Assembly: GCF_024172125.1 (NCBI RefSeq)
Contig: NZ_JAMZEA010000015.1
Span: forward strand, 62,001 to 126,000
From: Actinomadura rupiterrae
Lineage (GTDB): Bacteria; Actinomycetota; Actinomycetes; Streptosporangiales; Streptosporangiaceae
Length of the DNA stretch: 64,000 bases
Direction of reading: 5' to 3'
The notes below the pieces were generated by a model that was not told the DNA's origin, searched no databases, and saw nothing but the letters and a program-made list of their open reading frames with translations. A program made the translations under genes and the position numbers. Shown here in pieces: positions 56,734-64,000 of the stretch; the stretch's first letter is position 1, and every line of letters starts with the position of its first letter.

Positions 56734-59700
56734 CTACCGCGCGGACCTCGTGTCCAGCTCCTCGTCGAGGATGTCGAACAGCTCCGCGGCCGACGCCGAC
56801 TCCAGGTCGGCCTCGTCGCCGGCGTCCGGACGGTGCGTCTCGGTCCACGCGGTGGTCAGCGCGCGCAGCCGTTCGGCAACGCGGTCGTAGTCGGACGGGT
56901 CGGGGGACGCCGCCTTGAGCGCGGCTTCCAGGCGGCTCAGTTCCGTCTCCAGCGCGGACCGTCCCGGGCCGGTCTCCTCGCCGAGCCGCTCGTCCAGTTC
57001 GGCGGCGATCGCGGCGGGGGTCGGGTGGTCGAAGACGAGCGTCGCGGGCAGTTTCAGGCCGGTCGCGCCGCGCAGCGCGTTGCGGAGTTCGACCGCGGTG
57101 AGCGAGTCGAAGCCGAGCTCCTGGAACGGACGGTCCGCGCGGATGGCGTCCGCGCCGTCATGTCCGAGGACGGACGCGACGTGCGTGCGCACGAGGTCGC
57201 GCAGGATCCGCTCGCGTTCGGCGGGGTCGGGCGCCGCCGCGAGCTTCCGGCGCAGCTCCGCGCCGCCGTCTCCGCTGCCGGACGCCGCTGCCGCCCGGTG
57301 TCGCGGCATCCGGATCAGTCCGCGGAGCAGCGCCGGAAGGTTGTCCTCGGCCGCCGCCCGCACGCGCAGGGCCGCGGCGTCGAGGCGGAACGGCGCGAGG
57401 GACGGTTCGCCCGTGCGGAGCGCATCGTCCAGCAGCGCCAGCCCTTCGTCCTGGGCGAGGGCGGGCAGGCCGAGGCGGCGCATGCGTTCCAGGTCGGCGG
57501 CGCTCAGCTCGCCCAGCCCCGTGTCGGCGGCCCACAGGCCGAAGGCCAGGGACGTCACCGGCAGGCCGAGGCCGTGCCGGCGGGCGGCGAGCGCGTCAAG
57601 GTAGACGTTCGCGGCGGCGTAGTTGCCCTGGCCGGCGGCGAGGACGAGCCCGCCGACCGAGGAGAACAGGACGAACGCGCGCAGGTCGCGGCCGGCGGTC
57701 AGCTCGTGCAGGTTCCACGCGCCGTCCACCTTGGGTCGCAGGACGCGTTCCAGGCTCTCCGGGGTGAGGCCGCCGACCAGCGCGTTGTCGACGACACCGG
57801 CCGCGTGCACGACCGTGTCGACCGGGTGCCGGTCCAGGACGGCGGCGAGCGCGGCCCGGTCGGTGACGTCGCAGGCCTCGACCGCCACGTCGGCGCCGAG
57901 GGAGGCGAGTTCCGCGCGGAGTTCGGCCGCGCCGGGCGCGTCCGCTCCCCTGCGGCTGGTCAGGACAAGCCGCCGCACGCCGTGGTCGGCGGCCAGGTGG
58001 CGGGCGACGATCGCGCCGAGCCCGCTCGTCCCGCCCGTGATCAGGACGGTCGCGTCGGGATGCCACGGCACGATCTCCGCGTCCACGGCCGCGGCGGGGA
58101 CGCGGGTCAGGCGCGGAAGGTACGGCTCGCCCTCGCGGACGGCGATCTCCGGCTCGCCGGCCAGGACGATCGGCTTGGCGTCGGCGGTGTCCAGGTCGAC
58201 CAGCGTGAAGCGGCCGGGGTTCTCGGCCTCGGCCGCCCGGACCAGGCCCCAGACCGGGGCGTGCGCCAGATCGACGTCCTCGCCCGAGACCGACACGGCC
58301 CGGCGGGTGACGACCGCGAGCCGTCCGTCGCCGTCCTCGGCGAGCCAGTCCTGAAGCCTCGCGAGAACCTGGGCGGTCAGAGCACGGACGGCTTCCGGCG
58401 TCTCACCGCCCGCCTGCGGCACGACGTACATTTCCGGCTCGGCCTCGCGCTCACCGGACGCCGCCGTCCACGTGACGCCGAACAGCGATTCGCGGTGCTC
58501 GCCGTCCTCGGGCTGGAGCTGCTCAATCGACACCGGACGCGACACGAGCGACGCCACGGACAGGACGGGCTCGCCCGAGCCGTCCGCGACGAGCAGCTCG
58601 ACACCCTCGCCGTCGAGGCGGGCCATCCGGACGCGCAGCGCGCCGGCGCCCGCGCGGTGCAGCGTGACACCGTTCCAGGAGAACGGCAGGTGCGGGGCCT
58701 CGCCGTCGTTCTCCTCGATCAGGCCGCCGTGCATCGCCGCGTCGAGCAGCGCCGGGTGGACGCCGTACCGCTCGGGCTCGGCGCCCTCGGGCAGCGCGAC
58801 CTCGGCGAACACCTCGTCGCCGCGACGCCACGCCGCACGCAGGCCCCGGAAAACCGGGCCGTAGTCGTAGCCGCGGGCGAGCAGCCTGTCGTAGGCGCCG
58901 TCCACGGGCAGCGGTGTCGCGCCGGGCGGCGGCCAGGCCGCCAGGTCGGACGCGCCGACCGGCGCGCTACCGGTCGCGATGCCGCCGGTCGCGTTCCGCA
59001 CCCAGGCGTCGTCGCTGGGGCTGGAGTAGATCTCGATCGTGCGGGCGCCGGAGTCGTCCGGTCCGCCGACGACGACGCGGACGGCGACCGCGCCGCGCTC
59101 GGGGATGACCAGCGGCGCTTCGAGGGTCAGCTCGTCCACGGCGTCGCAGCCGACCTGCCGTGCCGCGCGCAGCGCCAGCTCGACCAGGCCCGTCCCGGGC
59201 AGCAGGACGGTGCCGAGGACGTCGTGGTCGGCGAGCCAGGGCTGCGCGTCGAGCGAGAGCCGCCCGGTGAACACCGCGCCGCCCGTGTCGGGGAGCAGGA
59301 CCATCGCGCCGAGCAGCGGGTGCTCGATCGCGTCCAGCCCGGCCGAGCCGAGGTTCTCGGGGCCGGTCGTCCAGTACCGCCGATGCTCGAACGGATAGGT
59401 CGGGAGCAGGACGCGCTGGGCCCCGCGCCCGTCGAAGACGGCGTCCCAGTCGACCCGGACGCCGGCAGCGAAGAGCCGTCCGATGCCGGTGAACAGGCTC
59501 GCGGTCTCCAGCCGGTCGCGCCGGAGCGTGGCGGCCATCGTGCCTTCGATGGTCTGCGCCGCCATCGCGGTCAGCACGCCGTCCGGCCCGATCTCCAGGA
59601 AGCGCGTGACACCCTGGTGGGCGAGGTGCCGCACGTCGTCGGCGAACCGGACGGCGTCGCGGACGTGCCGCACCCAGTACTCGGGCGTCGTGACGTCCTT

Positions 59701-62700
59701 GGCGAGCGGGATGACCGGCTCGTTGTAGGCGACCGATTCGGCGACGGCTCGGAACTCGTCCAGCATCGGGTCCATGAGCGGCGAGTGGAAGGCGTGCGAG
59801 ACGGTCAGGCGCGTCTGCTTGCGATCCGCGAACCGCTCGGCGAGGGCGAGCACCGCGTCCTCTTCGCCGGAGATGACCAGCGAGGACGGGCTGTTCACCG
59901 CCGCGATCCCGACACGCCCATCCAGCAGCGGAAGCACCTCGTCCTCGGTCGCCTGGAGAGCAACCATCGCTCCCCCGGCCGGGAGCGCCTGCATGAGGCG
60001 TCCGCGTGCCGTGATCAGGCGCGCCGCATCCTCTAGAGAGAACACCCCGGCGACGTGCGCAGCGGCCAGCTCACCGATCGAGTGTCCGGCCAAGAAGTCC
60101 GGACGAATCCCCCACGACTCGACCAGCCGGAACAGCGCGACCTCCAGCGCGAAGATCGCGGGCTGCGTGAACTCGGTCCGGTTCAGCCGGGCCTCGTCGC
60201 CCCAGATCACGTCCTTCAGCGGCAGGTCCAGAGCGTCGCAGACCTCATCGAACGCGGTCGCGAACGCCGGGAAGACCTCGTACAGCTCGCGGCCCATGCC
60301 GACGCGCTGGCTGCCCTGCCCGGTGAACAGGAACGCGAGCAGGCCAGGTCGGGCGACGTCGGTGACGGTCTCGCCGTCGACCATGACCGCGCGGTGTTCG
60401 AGGACGGCGCGTCCGGTGGCGGCGGAGTACGCGACGTCGAGCGCGTCGCCGTCCCGCGCCGCTTCGGCGAACCGCTCGACCTGGTGCTCCAGCGCCCCTG
60501 CCGAAGCGGCCGACATCACCAGCGGGACGGCCGGAAGGTCGTTCCGCTCGGCCGGAGCGCCCTCCGCCTCGGGCGCCTCCTCGATGATCACGTGCGCGTT
60601 GGTGCCGCTGATCCCGAAGGACGAGACGGCGGCGCGGCGCGGGCCCTCCCGGCGCGCCCACCCGCGCGCCTCGGTGAGCAGCTCGACCCGGCCGGACGAC
60701 CAGTCGACCTGCGGGGTCGGCTCGTCCACGTGCAGGGTCTGCGGCAGGACGCCGTGCCGCAGCGACTCGATGATCTTGATAATCCCGGCGACTCCGGCTG
60801 CGGCCTGCGTGTGGCCGATGTTCGACTTGATCGAGCCGAGCCACAGCGGCTCGTCACGCTCCTGCCCGTAAGTCGCGAGCAGCGCTTGCGCCTCGATCGG
60901 GTCGCCGAGGGTCGTGCCCGTCCCGTGCGCTTCGACGGCATCCACGTCGGCGGGCGACAGGCCGGCGTTCGCGAGCGCCTGGAGGATAACGCGCTGCTGG
61001 GACGGCCCGTTCGGCGCGGTCAGCCCGTTCGACGCACCGTCCTGGTTGATCGCCGAGCCTCGGACGACCGCCAACACGGGATGCCCGTTGCGGCGCGCAT
61101 CCGACAGGCGTTCGACGACGAGCATCCCGGCGCCCTCGCCCCAGCCCGTCCCGTCGGCGGACGCGGCGAACGACTTGCACCGGCCGTCCGCCGCGAGCCC
61201 CCGCTGCCGGGTGAACTCGATGAACGTCTCCGGCGTGGCCATCACGGTCACGCCTCCCGCGAGCGCCAGCGTGCACTCCCCCGACCGCAGTGCCTGGATC
61301 GCCCAGTGCAGCGCGACCAGCGAGGACGAGCACGCTGTGTCGACCGATACCGCCGGGCCTTCCAGGCCGAGCGTGTAGGCGACGCGGCCGGACACGATGC
61401 TGCCGTTACTGCCACCGCCGTAGTCGTGGTACATCACCCCGGCGAACACGCCGGTCGGGCTGCCCTTCAACGCGTGCGGGTCGATGCCGGCGCGTTCGAG
61501 CGCCTCCCAGGATGTCTCCAGCAGAAGCCGCTGCTGCGGGTCCATGTCGCGGGCCTCGCGCGGGCTGATCCCGAAGAACCCGGCGTCGAACTCGGCCGCG
61601 TCGTACAGGAACCCGCCCTGGTCGGTGAGGCTCTTGCCCGGCTCGACCTCCCAGCCCCGGTCGGACGGGAAGGAGGCGATGCCGTCCGAGCCGGACGCGA
61701 CCAGGCGCCACAGGTCCTCGGGTGAGGTGACGCCGCCCGGGTAGCGGCAGGCCATCGCGACGATCGCGACGGGCTCGTCGTCCACCGGCGCGGACGCGGT
61801 GACGCGCGCCCGCACGGCCGACCCGGCGAGGGTGTCGCGGAGGTGGTCGGCGACGGCCCGCGCGGTCGGGAAGTCGAACACGAGCGTCGCGGGCAGCTTC
61901 AGCCCGGTGTCGGTGTTGAGCGCGTTGCGGAGTTCGACGGCGGTGAGCGAGTCGAAGCCGAGGTCCTTGAAGGCGCGGTCGGGTTCGACGGTGTCCACCG
62001 AGTCGTGCCCGAGGACGCCTGCGACCTGCGTGCGGACGAGGTCGAGCAGCGCACGGTCACGTCCGGCGGCGTCGAGCCCGGCGAGGCGGGTGAGCAGCGC
62101 CGATCCGCCACCGTCGCGCCGTGCCGGGACGCGCACCAGGCCGCGCAGCATCGCCGGGACGGTCCCGGACGCGGCGGCCTGCGCGCGCAGCGCCGCCAGG
62201 TCGAGCCGCACCGGGAGCAGCACAGCGGGATTGCCGGTCCGGACGGACGCGTCGAACGCCGCGAGCCCTTCCAGCACGGTCAGCGGCGGTGTGCCCGCGC
62301 GGGCGAGGCGGCGGACCTCCGTCTCGTCCAGACGGTCGGCCATGCCGCCCGCGTCCGACCACGCGCCCCAGGCCAGCGACCGGACGGGCAGACCGTGCGC
62401 GCGGCGGTGCTCGGCGAGCGCGTCGAGCCAGGCGTTCGCGGCCGCGTAGTTCGCCTGCCCGGCCGAGCCGACCGTCCCGGCGAGCGAGGAGAACAGCACG
62501 AACGCGCGCAGCTCGCGGCCGGCGGTGAGCTCGTGCAGATTCCACGCCGCGTCCACCTTCGGGCGGAACACGGTGTCCAGGCGCTCGGCGGTCAGGGACG
62601 CGACCATGCCATCGTCCAGGACGCCCGCCGCGTGCACGACGGAGTCGATCTCGTGCCGGTCGAGGAGCGCGGCGAGCGCGTCCCGGTCGGCGGCGTCGCA

Positions 62701-64000
62701 CGCCTCGATGACGGCGTCCGCACCGAGCGCGGCCAGGTCTGCTTGCAACTCGGCGGCGCCGGGCGCAGCCGGGCCGCGGCGGCTGGTCAGGACCAGCCGC
62801 CGGACGCCGTGCGCCTCGGCCAGATGCCGCGCGGTGAGCGCGCCGAGGCCGCTGGTGCCGCCCGTGATGAGGACGCTGGTCCCCCAGTCGTGCGGCGCGT
62901 CACCGACCTCGGTCCTTGCCAGGCGCGGCACGCGGATCTCGCCGTCGCGGATCGCGATCTCGGGCTCGCCGGACGGCAGCTCCGCAGGGAGTTCGGCATC
63001 GGTGTCCACCAGGACGAACCGGCCGGGGCTCTCGGCCTCGGCCGCCCGGACCAGTCCCCAAGCAGTGGCGTGGGCGAGGTTCGAGCCGTCCAGCGCGCCG
63101 TTCGTGACGACCACGAGCTTCTCGTCGTCCGGCACGTTCTGGACGGCGGCGAGGACCGCTTCGGCGACCTTTCGGGCCGCGTCCGGGACGTTCTCCTCCG
63201 CAGCCGGGCAGTGCCAGACGCTCATCCCGTCAAGGGAGGCGAGATCGGCGGACGTCGCCGTCCACTCCACGCGGAACAGCTGGGTATCGGAGGAGCGCAG
63301 CTGCTCGGACGACACCGGCCGCGACACCAGCCCGCCGACCTGCAACACCGGCCGTCCGGCCTCGTCGGCGAGCCAGATCCCGGTGCCTTCGCCGGACGCC
63401 GGCGCGATCCGGACCCGCACCCGGGACACACCAGGCTTGTGCAGGACCACGTCGTTCCACGCGAACGGCAGCTCCGTTTCGCCGCTGCCGCCGTCGTCGT
63501 CCAGCAGGCCGGCGTGCATCGCCGCGTCGAGCAGCGCCGGGTGCACGCCGAACCGGCCCGCGTCCGTCCCCTCGGGCAGGACGACCTCGGCGAACACCTC
63601 GTCGCCGCGCCGCCAGGCGGCCTGGAGGCCCTGGAACACCGGGCCGTAGGCGTATCCGCGCTCGATCAGCGCCCCGTACGCGCCGTCCACGTCGATCGGG
63701 TCCGCGCCGGGTGGCGGCCAGGCCGCCAGGTCGAACGCCGGAGCGTCCGCGTGGGCGGCGAAGCGTCCGGTGGCGTTGCGGGTCCAGGGCTCGTCGGGGG
63801 TGCTCTCGTCGCGCGAGTAGATGGTGAACGTCCAGTCGCCGGTGTCGAGCACGACCTGGACGGCCACTCCGCCGCGCTCGGGCAGGACGAGCGGCGCCTG
63901 CAGCGTCAGCTCGTCCAGCGCCGCGGCCTCGATCTGCTCGCCCGCGCGCAGCGCGAGTTCGACCAGGCCGGTGCCGGGCAGCATGACGGTCCCGAGGACG
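56734..64000 (-). CDS. Type I PKS (3' part): DH-KR-ACP / KS-AT-DH-KR-ACP with C-terminal docking domain
   Basis: The C-terminal 2,421 or so residues of a larger PKS entering from beyond 64000. The first visible module begins inside the DH (GTVMLPGTG) with the catalytic Asp region HPALLDAAMH, then KR with LDD (B-type), then ACP. The last module has KS (Cys codon 61330-61332), malonyl AT (GHSIG at about 60079, HAFHS), DH (His codon 59224-59226), KR with VDN at the LDD position (Asn codon 57784-57786; Tyr codon 57619-57621), and ACP. The tail has a coiled coil (RSALETELSRLEAALKAA) and SAAELFDILDEELD, a class 1 docking domain, so there is a further PKS downstream in the chain. There is no thioesterase, so this is not the terminal PKS. 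Confidence 0.95.
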   Translation of the reverse strand, partial: VLGTVMLPGTGLVELALRAGEQIEAAALDELTLQAPLVLPERGGVAVQVVLDTGDWTFTIYSRDESTPDEPWTRNATGRFAAHADAPAFDLAAWPPPGADPIDVDGAYGALIERGYAYGPVFQGLQAAWRRGDEVFAEVVLPEGTDAGRFGVHPALLDAAMHAGLLDDDGGSGETELPFAWNDVVLHKPGVSRVRVRIAPASGEGTGIWLADEAGRPVLQVGGLVSRPVSSEQLRSSDTQLFRVEWTATSADLASLDGMSVWHCPAAEENVPDAARKVAEAVLAAVQNVPDDEKLVVVTNGALDGSNLAHATAWGLVRAAEAESPGRFVLVDTDAELPAELPSGEPEIAIRDGEIRVPRLARTEVGDAPHDWGTSVLITGGTSGLGALTARHLAEAHGVRRLVLTSRRGPAAPGAAELQADLAALGADAVIEACDAADRDALAALLDRHEIDSVVHAAGVLDDGMVASLTAERLDTVFRPKVDAAWNLHELTAGRELRAFVLFSSLAGTVGSAGQANYAAANAWLDALAEHRRAHGLPVRSLAWGAWSDAGGMADRLDETEVRRLARAGTPPLTVLEGLAAFDASVRTGNPAVLLPVRLDLAALRAQAAASGTVPAMLRGLVRVPARRDGGGSALLTRLAGLDAAGRDRALLDLVRTQVAGVLGHDSVDTVEPDRAFKDLGFDSLTAVELRNALNTDTGLKLPATLVFDFPTARAVADHLRDTLAGSAVRARVTASAPVDDEPVAIVAMACRYPGGVTSPEDLWRLVASGSDGIASFPSDRGWEVEPGKSLTDQGGFLYDAAEFDAGFFGISPREARDMDPQQRLLLETSWEALERAGIDPHALKGSPTGVFAGVMYHDYGGGSNGSIVSGRVAYTLGLEGPAVSVDTACSSSLVALHWAIQALRSGECTLALAGGVTVMATPETFIEFTRQRGLAADGRCKSFAASADGTGWGEGAGMLVVERLSDARRNGHPVLAVVRGSAINQDGASNGLTAPNGPSQQRVILQALANAGLSPADVDAVEAHGTGTTLGDPIEAQALLATYGQERDEPLWLGSIKSNIGHTQAAAGVAGIIKIIESLRHGVLPQTLHVDEPTPQVDWSSGRVELLTEARGWARREGPRRAAVSSFGISGTNAHVIIEEAPEAEGAPAERNDLPAVPLVMSAASAGALEHQVERFAEAARDGDALDVAYSAATGRAVLEHRAVMVDGETVTDVARPGLLAFLFTGQGSQRVGMGRELYEVFPAFATAFDEVCDALDLPLKDVIWGDEARLNRTEFTQPAIFALEVALFRLVESWGIRPDFLAGHSIGELAAAHVAGVFSLEDAARLITARGRLMQALPAGGAMVALQATEDEVLPLLDGRVGIAAVNSPSSLVISGEEDAVLALAERFADRKQTRLTVSHAFHSPLMDPMLDEFRAVAESVAYNEPVIPLAKDVTTPEYWVRHVRDAVRFADDVRHLAHQGVTRFLEIGPDGVLTAMAAQTIEGTMAATLRRDRLETASLFTGIGRLFAAGVRVDWDAVFDGRGAQRVLLPTYPFEHRRYWTTGPENLGSAGLDAIEHPLLGAMVLLPDTGGAVFTGRLSLDAQPWLADHDVLGTVLLPGTGLVELALRAARQVGCDAVDELTLEAPLVIPERGAVAVRVVVGGPDDSGARTIEIYSSPSDDAWVRNATGGIATGSAPVGASDLAAWPPPGATPLPVDGAYDRLLARGYDYGPVFRGLRAAWRRGDEVFAEVALPEGAEPERYGVHPALLDAAMHGGLIEENDGEAPHLPFSWNGVTLHRAGAGALRVRMARLDGEGVELLVADGSGEPVLSVASLVSRPVSIEQLQPEDGEHRESLFGVTWTAASGEREAEPEMYVVPQAGGETPEAVRALTAQVLARLQDWLAEDGDGRLAVVTRRAVSVSGEDVDLAHAPVWGLVRAAEAENPGRFTLVDLDTADAKPIVLAGEPEIAVREGEPYLPRLTRVPAAAVDAEIVPWHPDATVLITGGTSGLGAIVARHLAADHGVRRLVLTSRRGADAPGAAELRAELASLGADVAVEACDVTDRAALAAVLDRHPVDTVVHAAGVVDNALVGGLTPESLERVLRPKVDGAWNLHELTAGRDLRAFVLFSSVGGLVLAAGQGNYAAANVYLDALAARRHGLGLPVTSLAFGLWAADTGLGELSAADLERMRRLGLPALAQDEGLALLDDALRTGEPSLAPFRLDAAALRVRAAAEDNLPALLRGLIRMPRHRAAAASGSGDGGAELRRKLAAAPDPAERERILRDLVRTHVASVLGHDGADAIRADRPFQELGFDSLTAVELRNALRGATGLKLPATLVFDHPTPAAIAAELDERLGEETGPGRSALETELSRLEAALKAASPDPSDYDRVAERLRALTTAWTETHRPDAGDEADLESASAAELFDILDEELDTRSAR

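Overview
This is a very GC-rich chromosomal segment from an actinomycete. The evidence is the acyl-CoA carboxylase beta/epsilon pair, paired Ser/Thr kinases with beta-propeller repeats, a Fur-KatG pair, many TetR regulators, and giant cis-AT type I polyketide synthases (PKSs). A Thermomonosporaceae/Streptosporangiales-type host is plausible, but nothing here proves a genus. No tRNA, rRNA, CRISPR array, transposase or phage gene was seen.

The biosynthetic content is a macrolactam-type PKS cluster in two blocks. The left block (1-13.3 kb) has accE and accD transcribed leftward and, divergently, a 3,680-residue PKS. That PKS has a decarboxylating loading module (KSQ-AT-ACP), one full module (KS-AT-DH-KR-ACP) and a second module that stops inside its DH domain (KS-AT-half DH), directly before a strong hairpin. 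The right block (28.2-47.2 kb) has a leftward operon: an alanine-type adenylating enzyme, a main-chain PKS (ACP, then two KS-AT-DH-KR-ACP modules), an FcoT-like Michael-addition enzyme, a stand-alone DH(second half)-KR-ACP protein, and a glycine oxidase. Beside it are a discrete trans-acyltransferase, a stand-alone ACP and a second adenylating enzyme. A P450 and the 3' end of a third PKS (55.4-64 kb) continue out of the window.

The central observation is that the truncated PKS and the small DH-KR-ACP protein fit together. One ends in the linker after the first hot-dog fold of the DH (catalytic His present). The other begins in the same linker and carries the second hot-dog fold (catalytic Asp present), KR and ACP. 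Together they would form one module whose DH is assembled from two polypeptides encoded about 16 kb apart on opposite strands. The inferred route is: methylmalonyl decarboxylation to a propionyl starter, two malonyl extensions to a 2,4-heptadienoyl-ACP, addition of glycine at C3 by the FcoT-like enzyme, oxidation to 3-aminohept-4-enoate, activation onto the stand-alone ACP, protection with an amino acid (Ala in known systems), and transfer by the trans-acyltransferase to the loading ACP of the main PKS. The methyl pattern and DH-KR modules predict a polyene macrolactam.

Between the blocks (13.4-28.1 kb) lie genes with no obvious role in the pathway: TetR/FAD monooxygenase, two exported or unknown proteins, two kinase-propeller proteins, a collapsed quinone oxidoreductase gene with an intact TetR operator, an FprB-like ferredoxin reductase with an AurF-like di-iron protein and its TetR regulator, and furA-katG. 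To the right (47.2-55.1 kb) are a TetR/MFS exporter pair, a frameshifted hydrolase, a DUF2306 membrane protein, two VOC proteins, a small lipoprotein-like protein and a large secreted protein.
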